From Avelusimicrobium sp963660385 (GTDB lineage: Bacteria; Elusimicrobiota; Elusimicrobia; Elusimicrobiales; Elusimicrobiaceae), in the NCBI GenBank assembly GCA_963660385.1, contig CAVKWQ010000045.1, positions 1 to 12,835 on the forward strand: 12,835 nt of DNA. The letters are read 5' to 3'. The notes under the pieces were generated by a model, which was given only the letters and a program-made list of their open reading frames with translations, was not told where the DNA came from and made no database searches. Below, piece by piece: positions 1-6,171 of this stretch (position 1 is the first letter of the stretch; every line of letters begins with the position of its first letter). Made by a program: the position numbers and the translations under genes.

Positions 1-30
1 GCCGTTTTGCTCAAATATAAAGGCCTTAAC

Positions 31-36
31 AAGGAG
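31..36 (+). promoter_or_regulatory. Ribosome binding site of the first pilin gene
   Basis: AAGGAG lies six bases ahead of the ATG at 43. It selects that ATG over the upstream in-frame TTG at 7 and over the internal ATGs at 55 and 163, neither of which has a comparable site. This matters because it implies that translation starts before the inserted palindromic element and reads through it. Confidence 0.85.
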
Positions 37-42
37 AAAAAA

Positions 43-642
43 ATGAAAGGATTTATGAATATTAGCCGTGCGGACACTTATGCCAGTAACGTCATTCCCG
101 AGTGTTGTAGTCGGGAATCTGTTGTTGCGAAACGGCGAGATTCCGTACAGAAACCTTACGGAATGACGTCTGTTTGGGGTGTCCGCACGGCAACAGCAGG
201 ATTTACCCTTATAGAACTATTAGTCGTTGTCCTCATTATCGGCATATTGGCGGCGGTGGCATTGCCGCAATACACCAAAGCGGTGGAAAAGAGCCGCGCG
301 GCCAATGTGATTTCTTTGGCGAAGAGCATTAAAGAAGCCGAAGAAGTGTATTATATGGCTAATGGTTCCTACACAAACAATATGGACGATTTGGATATTT
401 CCGCCAACCCACCGGACGGGTTTAATATGACGCTTATGCTGGGGGGAGATAACAAAGTTGAATTTGCCCGCCAATCAAGTGAATATCCTTATGTGATTGT
501 GCAAAGTTTTTCAAACCGGGGGGACCGCGGAGACAGCACTTATTGCGCCGCCTTGGCATCGTCTGCAAAAGCCAATAATCTTTGTGCTTCCTACGGGGCA
601 AATTGCTTTGGAAATGACACGTATAAACGCTATTGTTTTTAA
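43..642 (+). CDS. Type IV pilin-like protein with element-extended leader
   Basis: The 199-residue product is a prepilin-type protein. Residues 53-58 (G|FTLIE) form the prepilin peptidase site, with the conserved Glu at mature position 5. A hydrophobic helix (LLVVVLIIGILAAVALP) follows and then a pilin-like alpha segment. The mature part would be about 146 residues, with four cysteines in its last third (YCAAL, LCASY, NCFG, RYCF), so disulfides are plausible. It should be inserted in the inner membrane and assembled into a pilus or pseudopilus. The leader is 53 residues instead of the usual 5-25. Residues 5-52 are encoded by a palindromic repeat element in frame, and without it the start would read MKGFTLIELL. 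No assembly genes are nearby, so major pilin, minor pilin or secretion pseudopilin cannot be told apart. The start is set by AAGGAG at 31-36. Confidence 0.9.
   Translation: MKGFMNISRADTYASNVIPECCSRESVVAKRRDSVQKPYGMTSVWGVRTATAGFTLIELLVVVLIIGILAAVALPQYTKAVEKSRAANVISLAKSIKEAEEVYYMANGSYTNNMDDLDISANPPDGFNMTLMLGGDNKVEFARQSSEYPYVIVQSFSNRGDRGDSTYCAALASSAKANNLCASYGANCFGNDTYKRYCF
48..55 (+). repeat. Left 8-bp direct repeat flanking the pilin insert
   Basis: AGGATTTA here is repeated exactly at 198-205, offset by 150 bases or 50 codons. The match stops at 8 bp on both sides (A47 against C197, T56 against C206). This is the expected appearance of a target-site duplication made when the intervening 142 bp inserted, although duplication by another route is possible. 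Confidence 0.75.
56..197. mobile_element. Palindromic repeat element inserted in pilin leader
   Basis: This 142-bp insert lies between AGGATTTA direct repeats and is built of nested inverted repeats. The outer stem is a perfect 13-bp match, GCCGTGCGGACAC at 65-77 with its complement at 179-191. A second stem pairs 89-98 with 160-169. Two alternative hairpins are 94-101/111-118 (8 bp, 9-nt loop) and 140-147/157-164 (8 bp, 9-nt loop). It contains no stop codon in the pilin frame and adds 50 codons together with one direct repeat. It encodes no transposase, so it must be a non-autonomous element of MITE or REP type. Rickettsia palindromic elements inserted in frame into genes are a known parallel. 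Sequence blocks of this element recur at 12474-12780. Confidence 0.8.
198..205 (+). repeat. Right 8-bp direct repeat flanking the pilin insert
   Basis: AGGATTTA is the second copy of the sequence at 48-55. It supplies the Gly53-Phe54 codons, so the duplication itself regenerates the Gly|Phe cleavage site next to the mature pilin sequence. Confidence 0.75.
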
Positions 643-647
643 CTAAA

Positions 648-672
648 AAGGGAAGACGCGATGTCTTCCCTT
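648..672. terminator. Hairpin terminator between pilin and MFS genes
   Basis: A perfect 10-bp stem (AAGGGAAGAC with GTCTTCCCTT) and 5-nt loop begins 5 bases after the pilin stop. On the minus strand the stem is followed by a T run (from A645-A649), and on the plus strand only by TTAATGG. It is therefore a better terminator for transcripts arriving from the MFS gene, but it can still end the pilin message. Confidence 0.65.
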
Positions 673-816
673 AATGGCCTAATACACAAGTATTCTTTGG
701 TTTGGTGCATCAACCGGGCGGCTGCGGCGCCAACCACAGCAACCGTATCCCCCTGCTTCTTTGGTTCCCCTTGCATCTACTGATAGTATAAGGGGCATTT
801 TCAAATTTTCCTATGA

Positions 817-2019
817 TTAAAAAGGGGTAGTTCCCCGTCGTTCGTACGCGGCCGCAAGCCAAGTAAATAAAATCCCGGGCACGGCGGCCAAACAGCATAA
901 GAGCACCGCGGCTTTTAAGCCCCACTCATCGGACGCTTGCCCGATAAGCACCGGGGATAAGGCATCGCCCAGCGCGTGAATAATAAAAATGTTCACGGCA
1001 AACGCCATAGAGCGTATCGGGGCGCGCGTGGCCGATACCAAGGCCGCCGCCACCGGGCCTGTGGGCAGAAATAAGCAAATAATGCTCAGCCCAAAGCAAA
1101 CCAGCGCCCAGCCCGCGGATTGGGTTTGTATGCCTATCCACGCCGGGGCCAATACCCCCGCTAACGCTAGGCCGATTACCCAAAAGTAGGCTTTGGGCGA
1201 AAAGTTCAATAATTTGTCGGCACTTTTCCCGCCTAAATAAGTTCCTGCCGCCCCGCAAACCACTACCAGCGCGCCGAAAATCACGCCCGCTTTTGCCACA
1301 TCCAGTTGCAAATAACGGTGCAAATAGGTGGGCATCCAAGCCGACAAACCGCCGATAATAAATGTAATCATTGCGTGCGCCAAACAAATAAACAAAAAGG
1401 GTTTGTTTTTGAGCAGAGCCAAATAGTCTTTAAAATGCGGAATTTCGGCAGGCTGTTGGGATAAACGGCGTTTATCTTGTAATTGGGTAAGGGCCAAAAA
1501 GCCTAAAAACAGGCCCGGCACGCCCGCCAACATAAAGGCGGCCCTCCACCCCCAATGCTGGCCGATAAGCCCGCCTAACAGGTAGCCAAGCGCACTCCCG
1601 GCCGGAAGCGCAAGTCCGAAGCAGGCCAAGGCGGTGGCGCGTTTTGCTTTGGGGAAATGCTCAGCCAAAAACGGCTGGGCTAGCGTCGTAAAGCCTGCCT
1701 CTCCCACGCCTATCATCCCGCGCGTAAAAAGCAGGGAAATATAGCCCTTGGCGGCGGAACAGGCCAAGGTGGCCGCACTCCAAATAAGCGCGCTGGCACC
1801 AATCCATTTTTGGCGCGGGGTCCTGTCCGCAAAGTAACCCACAAACGGCGCATAGCACATATACACCAGCATAAAGGCGGAAGCCAAGGCTCCCAAATGC
1901 ACATCGTTTAAATGCAGTTCCGCCTGCAAGAGGGGGAAAACGGAATAAAGCACCTGCCTGTCTATATAATTAAACAGGTTGAGAAAAAAGAGAATCCAAA
2001 ACAGTTTTTTCGCGTTCAT
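817..2019 (-). CDS. MFS transporter, Spinster-like
   Basis: The 400-residue protein is a multi-spanning major facilitator superfamily carrier of the inner membrane. Seen in the sequence: NYIDRQ at residues 17-22 in the first helix, the loop 2-3 signature GYFADRTPRQKW, and the segment GVGEAGFTTLAQPFLAE followed by a Gly/Ala-rich helix and WGWRAAF. The NYxDR and GVGEA signatures resemble the Spinster (Spns) branch, whose animal members export sphingosine-1-phosphate or lysophospholipids and which has bacterial homologues. The substrate here cannot be read from sequence. The ATG at 2019 has only a weak ribosome binding site. The gene is divergent from the second pilin and probably monocistronic. 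Length is normal for a 12-helix MFS carrier. Confidence 0.88.
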   Translation of the reverse strand: MNAKKLFWILFFLNLFNYIDRQVLYSVFPLLQAELHLNDVHLGALASAFMLVYMCYAPFVGYFADRTPRQKWIGASALIWSAATLACSAAKGYISLLFTRGMIGVGEAGFTTLAQPFLAEHFPKAKRATALACFGLALPAGSALGYLLGGLIGQHWGWRAAFMLAGVPGLFLGFLALTQLQDKRRLSQQPAEIPHFKDYLALLKNKPFLFICLAHAMITFIIGGLSAWMPTYLHRYLQLDVAKAGVIFGALVVVCGAAGTYLGGKSADKLLNFSPKAYFWVIGLALAGVLAPAWIGIQTQSAGWALVCFGLSIICLFLPTGPVAAALVSATRAPIRSMAFAVNIFIIHALGDALSPVLIGQASDEWGLKAAVLLCCLAAVPGILFTWLAAAYERRGTTPF

Positions 2020-2105
2020 AGTGCTTTAAGTATTTTATAAAATATATACTATTAAAAGCCGGAGCAAATTTATATAATAAACTATCTTTGTTAAAGGGGA
2101 ATTTT
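2020..2105. promoter_or_regulatory. Divergent promoter region, MFS gene and second pilin
   Basis: This AT-rich 86-bp gap separates two divergent starts. For the pilin, a perfect TATAAT lies at 2073-2078, about 28 bases before the ATG, with no good -35 box at 17-18 bases. A ribosome binding site, AAGGGGA, lies at 2094-2100. On the minus strand several TATA-like hexamers precede the MFS start, but no single promoter stands out. Confidence 0.5.
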
Positions 2106-2549
2106 ATGAAGAAAGGTTTTACACTTATTGAACTGTTGATTGTAATGGTGATTGTGGGCATTTTGGTAACTATCAGCCTGCCCAAGTACCGCGCGTCTAT
2201 GGAGCGCGGGCGCGCAATGGAAGGCATTAACAATGTGCGTGCTATCAGCGATGCGGTAAATGCCAAATATGTAATGAACGGCAATGCGTATTCGCTGGAC
2301 GGGTTGGTAAATTCCAGCAACTATGTAACCGGGGTGGATATGACCAAAAGCGTTAATTTTACTACGCCCAAGATGACGCTTTCCGGCAATACCGTAACCA
2401 TTACCACCACCCGCACGGGCAGTTATACGCTTACGGCCACCAACCAAAACGGCGACCTGGTAAGCATTGAGTGTACGGGGGATGCGGAAACCTGCCAAAA
2501 TATCGGTATGGATAAAAACGCTTCCGGCAAATATTTCTTATCTTTGTAA
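2106..2549 (+). CDS. Type IV pilin-like protein
   Basis: The 147-residue prepilin has the canonical short leader MKKG|FTLIELL: cleavage after Gly4, Phe as first mature residue and Glu at mature position 5. The hydrophobic helix runs to about residue 25 (LPKYR), then comes an amphipathic helix (ERGRAMEGINNVRAISDAVNAKY) and a Thr/Ser-rich beta domain (TMTLSGNTVTITTTRTGS). A Cys pair in IECTGDAETCQNI near the C terminus could form the usual disulfide loop. The ATG at 2106 is chosen because AAGGGGA precedes it and because it gives the standard leader; an upstream in-frame TTG at 2088 has no support. It lacks the leader insert of the first pilin and so serves as an internal reference for the uninterrupted form. 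No pilus assembly gene is adjacent, so its exact role is unknown. Confidence 0.92.
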   Translation: MKKGFTLIELLIVMVIVGILVTISLPKYRASMERGRAMEGINNVRAISDAVNAKYVMNGNAYSLDGLVNSSNYVTGVDMTKSVNFTTPKMTLSGNTVTITTTRTGSYTLTATNQNGDLVSIECTGDAETCQNIGMDKNASGKYFLSL

Positions 2550-2563
2550 TTGGTAAAAAGCAT

Positions 2564-2593
2564 AAAAAAGCCCGCCTGACGGCGGGTTTTTTT
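2564..2593. terminator. Bidirectional terminator, pilin and trmL
   Basis: CCCGCC and GGCGGG form a stem with a TGAC loop, with an A run on the left and seven T on the right. The convergent pilin and trmL genes end on either side (stops at 2549 and 2598), so it can serve both. Confidence 0.88.
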
Positions 2594-2597
2594 ATGT

Positions 2598-3056
2598 CTA
2601 GTTTAAACGGTTTTGACGCAAGGCTTCAAAAAGCACGATAGCCGCCGAGGACGACAAGTTAAGCGAACGTACGGGGCCCGTCATCGGGATAGTAAACAGG
2701 CGGTCCTTGTAACGTTCGTAGAACTCCTTGGGCAGCCCGCACGATTCCGCACCGAAAATAAGAAACGCATCGGGCGGGAAGGCGGCATCCCAGTAGGATT
2801 TTTTGCCCTTGGTGGAAAGGAAGAACATTTTTTCTTCCGCGGGTTTTTCGGCTTCCAAAAAACTTTCCCACGTTTCATAACGGCGGTAATCCAAGTTCGG
2901 CCAATAGTCCAGGCCCGAGCGGCGGATTTCCTTGGAAGCGATTTTAAAGCCGAGTTTTCCCACCAAGTGCAGCCGCGTATTGGTGGCTACGCACGAGCGG
3001 CCAATGTTGCCGGTATTAAAGGGAATTTCGGGGTTTACAAGTACAATGTTTAACAT
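2598..3056 (-). CDS. trmL: tRNA (cytidine/uridine-34-2'-O)-methyltransferase TrmL
   Basis: The 152-residue protein is a minimal SPOUT-fold methyltransferase. Its family uses S-adenosylmethionine to methylate the 2'-OH of wobble base 34 in tRNA-Leu isoacceptors, acting as a dimer in the cytoplasm. Visible motifs: NTGNIGRSC at residues 14-22 (motif 1, Arg20), FGAESCGLP at 101-109 (motif 2), and IPMTGPVRSLNLSSSAA at 123-139 (motif 3, trefoil-knot SAM site). Length matches the family, which has no extra RNA-binding domain. The ATG at 3056 starts directly at the first beta strand, but no Shine-Dalgarno sequence is visible ahead of it. Downstream it converges on the second pilin with a shared terminator, and upstream lies the GIY-YIG unit. 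The tRNA target is assigned by family only. Confidence 0.92.
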   Translation of the reverse strand: MLNIVLVNPEIPFNTGNIGRSCVATNTRLHLVGKLGFKIASKEIRRSGLDYWPNLDYRRYETWESFLEAEKPAEEKMFFLSTKGKKSYWDAAFPPDAFLIFGAESCGLPKEFYERYKDRLFTIPMTGPVRSLNLSSSAAIVLFEALRQNRLN

Positions 3057-3082
3057 AAAGGTTTAAATAACACTTTTTGGTT

Positions 3083-3112
3083 TGTCATTGCCGGCGTGAA
3101 CCGGCAATCCAG
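3083..3112 (+). repeat. Left terminal inverted repeat of the GIY-YIG unit
   Basis: This repeat contains the hairpin ATTGCCGG (3087-3094), loop CGTGAA, CCGGCAAT (3101-3108). It pairs with 3417-3446 at 29 of 30 positions. It begins 27 bases upstream of the trmL start, so it probably lies within the trmL upstream region. Confidence 0.85.
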
Positions 3113-3117
3113 TTTGT

Positions 3118-3402
3118 TTATAAAGAAAAATACAAATCTTTCCATAGTGGGTTATCTTTCTCAATTAGTTGTATTTTCCAAGCGCGTGTCCATTGCTTGA
3201 TTTCTTTTTCTCTGGCAAGTGCTAATCGTATATCCGTAAATAATTCATAGTGTACAAGCAAGTGCACATTATATTTTTTAGTAAAGCCTTCTACAATATT
3301 ATTTTTATGTTCCCAAATACGGCGTAATAAATTATTGGTTACTCCTGTGTACAGAGTTCCATTGCGTTTACTGGCTAAAATATATACCGCATAAGTGGAC
3401 AT
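3118..3402 (-). CDS. Small GIY-YIG nuclease-family protein
   Basis: The 94-residue protein is a single GIY-YIG domain of the YhbQ/COG2827-like group. Seen: YAVYI (residues 4-8, the GIY strand), GTLYTGVT (15-22, the YIG strand with Tyr18), LLRRIWEHK (25-33, with the conserved Arg and His) and AREKEIKQW (63-71, with the probable metal-binding Glu65 or Glu67). The residues needed for a one-metal DNA-cleaving site are therefore present and the gene looks intact. Stand-alone proteins of this group are mostly uncharacterised; some bind or nick DNA. The gene lies between inverted hairpin repeats that nearly touch its ends, and it is clearly more AT-rich than its neighbours, both signs of acquisition. 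The ATG at 3402 lacks a strong ribosome binding site. It has no partner genes. Confidence 0.88.
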   Translation of the reverse strand: MSTYAVYILASKRNGTLYTGVTNNLLRRIWEHKNNIVEGFTKKYNVHLLVHYELFTDIRLALAREKEIKQWTRAWKIQLIEKDNPLWKDLYFSL

Positions 3403-3416
3403 AACTTATCAAAGAC

Positions 3417-3446
3417 CTGGATTGCCGGTCCACGCCGGCAATGACA
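3417..3446 (-). repeat. Right terminal inverted repeat of the GIY-YIG unit
   Basis: This repeat contains the hairpin ATTGCCGG (3421-3428), loop TCCACG, CCGGCAAT (3435-3442). Its complement matches 3083-3112 at 29 of 30 positions; the one difference is in the loop. It precedes the GIY-YIG start codon by 14 bases and so may shape that gene's 5' leader. Confidence 0.85.
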
Positions 3447-3465
3447 GATTAATTAGACGAGCACT

Positions 3466-3500
3466 ATAAAAAACGGCCGGAAGAATCCGGCCGTTTTTGT
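3466..3500 (-). terminator. Terminator of glgP
   Basis: A perfect 13-bp stem (3469-3481 with 3486-3498, AAAAACGGCCGGA type) with an AGAA loop lies just past the glgP stop. Read on the minus strand it is followed by a T run. The A/T runs on both sides allow it to work in both directions, shielding glgP from the GIY-YIG unit. Confidence 0.9.
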
Positions 3501-3510
3501 AAGGGTTTCC

Positions 3511-6066
3511 TTAATCTTCCCAGCGGATAAAGAGCGGTGTCAGTACGCTAGGGATATTTGCGTTGGCAGGCAGTACGCGCAAGGCATAGTCCTGGCGGCC
3601 GCTGTTAAGCGGGGACATAGACACTTCGTACGTATAAGCGTCTCCGTCTTTTCCGGTGCAGGTCATATCAATAGCGTCTTCTTTGACGATATCGCCAAGC
3701 GTTCCGCGCTGGCCTAAGTAGAGTTCTACCTGGATGTCTTCCGGCGCCAAGCCGCCCAACACTACGCGGGCTTTAAAGTTCACTTTATCACCCATTAAAA
3801 TAGCGTTTTCGGGCTGCGGGGTAACGTCGGTTACGCCTACGCGGTACCAGTTATCCGCAATTTTTTTGCGCCACGCGGCTACGGCTTCGGCTTTGCCGGG
3901 TTCGTTTAAAATCAGACCGTAGTTGTTGGCGGGCACATAGAAGCGTTCGTAATATTCCTTTACCATACGGTTCGTATTAAAGAACGGGGCAATATGCTTG
4001 ACCGATTCCTTCATTAACGAAACCCACGGCAAAGAATACGCGGAGCCGACTTCTTTGGCGTAGTAAGCGGGGGCAATATCCTGCTCAATTAAATTGTAGA
4101 GCGATTCGGATTCCACGGTGTCGCGTTCTTCGTCGGATTTGTACGTTTCCGGGCCACCAATGGACCAGCCGAAATCACACGGTCCGACTTCGTCCCACCA
4201 GCCGTCTAAAATAGACAGGGCAAGTGCGCCGTTTAAAGCGGCCTTCATACCGCTGGTGCCGCTGGCTTCCATCGGGCGGATCGGGTTGTTGAGCCATACG
4301 TCCACGCCCTGTACCATATAGCGGGCGACGTTCATATTGTAGTCTTCCACAAAGACGATTTTGCCTTTAAAGCGCGGGTCGTTTTGCGTAAGGCCGACAA
4401 TCAATTTGATAAATTCTTTACCAGCCGTATCCGCCGGGTGCGCTTTACCCGCAAAGACGAACTGCACGGGGCTCTGCGGATTGTTGATAATTTTATCCAA
4501 GCGGTTCAAATCTTTAAACAGCAAGGTCGCGCGTTTGTAGGTGGCAAAGCGGCGCGCAAAACCAATCGTCAGCACATCGGGGCGCAGAACGCTGGAAGCC
4601 TTTTTAACAGCCATTACGTCAAAGCCCTGGCGGGTGAGTTGGCGTTTAAGGCGGCCGCGGACCATATCAATTAGTTTGTTTTTGCGCGCGGTGTGCACGT
4701 CCCACAATTCGCCGTCGGGGATGTTGGTTACATTTTCCCAGGCTTGCGTATCGGACGGGTCCACTTCACCCGTTTGGTTGTTGCCGAACAGATACTTGCG
4801 GTACAGTTCGTTGAGTTCGTGCGAAATCCAAGAAGCGCTGTGGATACCGTTGGTAATGCTGGTTATCGGTACTTCGCTGATGGGCAGTTCGGGCCAGAGG
4901 TTGCGCCACATTTCGCGGCTTACCTTGCCGTGCAGTTTGGCTACGCCGTTGCAGAAGGCGGCCAAACGCAGGGCGACTACCGTCATACAATAGGTGGCGG
5001 AGTTGGGCGTTTCTTTACCCAAGGCCAAGAAGTCATCCCAAGAGATGCCCATTTCCTTGGCGTAAAATTCCATATATTTGCGCACGAGGGCGGGGTCAAA
5101 ATGTTCGTTGCCCGCGATGACCGGGGTGTGCGTGGTGAAGACGGAAGACGCCCATACGATTTCGCGCGCTTGGGCAAAGGTCAAATGCTTTTCGCGCATA
5201 ATATCAATAATGCGCTGGAAGAGCAGGAACGCGCTGTGTCCTTCGTTAATGTGGTAAACGGTCGGCTTAATGCCCATAGCATCCAAGGCTTTTACACCGC
5301 CGATACCGAGGACAACTTCTTGGCGGATACGGTTTTCGCGGTCGCCGCCGTAGAGTTTTTCGGTAATGGCACGCTGGGCGGGGGTGTTTTCCTGCAAGTT
5401 GGTATCCAACAAATAAAGCGAGGTGCGGCCCACAGGTACGCGCCAAATGCAGGCTTTAATATTTTCGTTGCCCAGTTGGATATCTACGGTAATGTCTTTA
5501 CCGTCCTTGGTTACGCGTTCCACCGGCATATGGGCCCAGTCGTTATCCGGGTATTCTTCGTTCTGCCAGCCTTCGCGGTTTAAGACCTGCTGTACATAAC
5601 CTTGTTTGTAGAACAAGCCTACGCCGATAATCGGCATACCGAGGTCGCTGGCGGATTTCATATGGTCGCCCGCGAGCATCCCCAGGCCGCCGGAGTAAAT
5701 CGGCAAGCCCTCGCCAATACCGTATTCCATAGAGAAATAGGCGGTTAAAAGGTTCCCGTTTTCGTGGCGGTGTTCTTTGTACCAGGTGTGCGGATTGTTT
5801 TTATAGTTGTAGTAAGAGGTTTTGACGGCGTTTAAATTGTCTAAAAACGCTTGGTCTTTGCTTAATTCTTCAAAGCGTTTCTGCGGTACACAGCCCAAAA
5901 ACCATTTCGGGTTGCGTTTGGCGGTAATCCACAGTTTGGGATCTACTTGCACAAAAAGCAAGATAGCGCGCCAATTCCAGGTAAACCACATATCATTGGC
6001 CAACTCTTCCAAAAACTTAATATTTTCGGGCAGGTTGGGCTGTACGTTAAAAGAATGGATTTTCAT
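3511..6066 (-). CDS. glgP: Alpha-glucan (glycogen/maltodextrin) phosphorylase
   Basis: The 851-residue protein is a GT35 phosphorylase, which uses phosphate to release glucose-1-phosphate from the non-reducing ends of alpha-1,4-glucans with pyridoxal phosphate as cofactor. The N terminus (FLEELANDMWFTWNW) is the DUF3417-type lead-in of the bacterial/archaeal short-phosphorylase branch. YFSMEYGIGEGLPIYSGGLG, HINEGHSAF and FTTHTPVIAGNEHF are catalytic-core signatures. GTSGMKAALNGAL carries the PLP lysine, Lys608. A roughly 100-residue beta-rich C-terminal extension follows, as in other long members. The start ATG at 6066 has AAGGGGAG at 6073-6080 on the minus strand. It has its own terminator on each side, so it is probably transcribed alone. 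No glycogen synthesis genes are in view; glycogen and maltodextrin cannot be separated as substrates. Confidence 0.95.
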   Translation of the reverse strand: MKIHSFNVQPNLPENIKFLEELANDMWFTWNWRAILLFVQVDPKLWITAKRNPKWFLGCVPQKRFEELSKDQAFLDNLNAVKTSYYNYKNNPHTWYKEHRHENGNLLTAYFSMEYGIGEGLPIYSGGLGMLAGDHMKSASDLGMPIIGVGLFYKQGYVQQVLNREGWQNEEYPDNDWAHMPVERVTKDGKDITVDIQLGNENIKACIWRVPVGRTSLYLLDTNLQENTPAQRAITEKLYGGDRENRIRQEVVLGIGGVKALDAMGIKPTVYHINEGHSAFLLFQRIIDIMREKHLTFAQAREIVWASSVFTTHTPVIAGNEHFDPALVRKYMEFYAKEMGISWDDFLALGKETPNSATYCMTVVALRLAAFCNGVAKLHGKVSREMWRNLWPELPISEVPITSITNGIHSASWISHELNELYRKYLFGNNQTGEVDPSDTQAWENVTNIPDGELWDVHTARKNKLIDMVRGRLKRQLTRQGFDVMAVKKASSVLRPDVLTIGFARRFATYKRATLLFKDLNRLDKIINNPQSPVQFVFAGKAHPADTAGKEFIKLIVGLTQNDPRFKGKIVFVEDYNMNVARYMVQGVDVWLNNPIRPMEASGTSGMKAALNGALALSILDGWWDEVGPCDFGWSIGGPETYKSDEERDTVESESLYNLIEQDIAPAYYAKEVGSAYSLPWVSLMKESVKHIAPFFNTNRMVKEYYERFYVPANNYGLILNEPGKAEAVAAWRKKIADNWYRVGVTDVTPQPENAILMGDKVNFKARVVLGGLAPEDIQVELYLGQRGTLGDIVKEDAIDMTCTGKDGDAYTYEVSMSPLNSGRQDYALRVLPANANIPSVLTPLFIRWED

Positions 6067-6072
6067 TACGTT

Positions 6073-6105
6073 CTCCCCTTGTTATTTCAATATACAGAAA
6101 TTATA
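6073..6105 (-). promoter_or_regulatory. Promoter -10 box and RBS of glgP
   Basis: On the minus strand a perfect TATAAT (complement of 6100-6105) lies 33 bases before the start, followed by AAGGGGAG (complement of 6073-6080) six bases ahead of the ATG. No clear -35 box is visible at normal spacing, because that position falls in the terminator of the upstream transporter gene. Confidence 0.55.
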
Positions 6106-6118
6106 TAAAATTAAGGTA

Positions 6119-6154
6119 CAAAAAGGCCGCCTTTCCCAGCGGATTGGCGGCCTT
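6119..6154 (-). terminator. Terminator of the DUF1646 transporter gene
   Basis: The stem AAGGCCGCC (6123-6131) with GGCGGCCTT (6146-6154) encloses a 14-nt loop. On the minus strand it is followed by a run of T. It separates the transporter message from glgP. Confidence 0.85.
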
Positions 6155-6171
6155 GGTAAAACAAGTTGTTT

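Larger units (their letters stand above)
3083..3446. mobile_element. Inverted-repeat unit carrying a GIY-YIG gene
   Basis: This 364-bp unit has 30-bp ends that are inverted copies of each other with one mismatch (3083-3112 and 3417-3446). Each end is itself a hairpin: ATTGCCGG, a 6-nt loop, CCGGCAAT. The one gene inside ends 5 bases from the left repeat and starts 14 bases from the right one, so the unit is almost nothing but gene plus ends. The coding part is about 33% GC by hand count over 3121-3402, against about 50% in a sampled stretch of glgP. No obvious target duplication flanks it. It looks like a compact mobile or REP-associated unit, but movement is inferred. Confidence 0.65.

Noticed and set aside
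673..816. Possible gene or RNA between the first pilin and the MFS gene
   Set aside because: No plausible frame or conserved fold was seen. Only a weak CCCCTT/AAGGGG pairing (767-772 with 790-795) and a 4-bp hairpin at the MFS stop are visible.
4693..5583. A 296-codon open frame on the plus strand inside glgP
   Set aside because: It is antisense to a strongly conserved phosphorylase, its translation matches no family I recognise, and it has no ribosome binding site. It reflects codon bias of the real gene.
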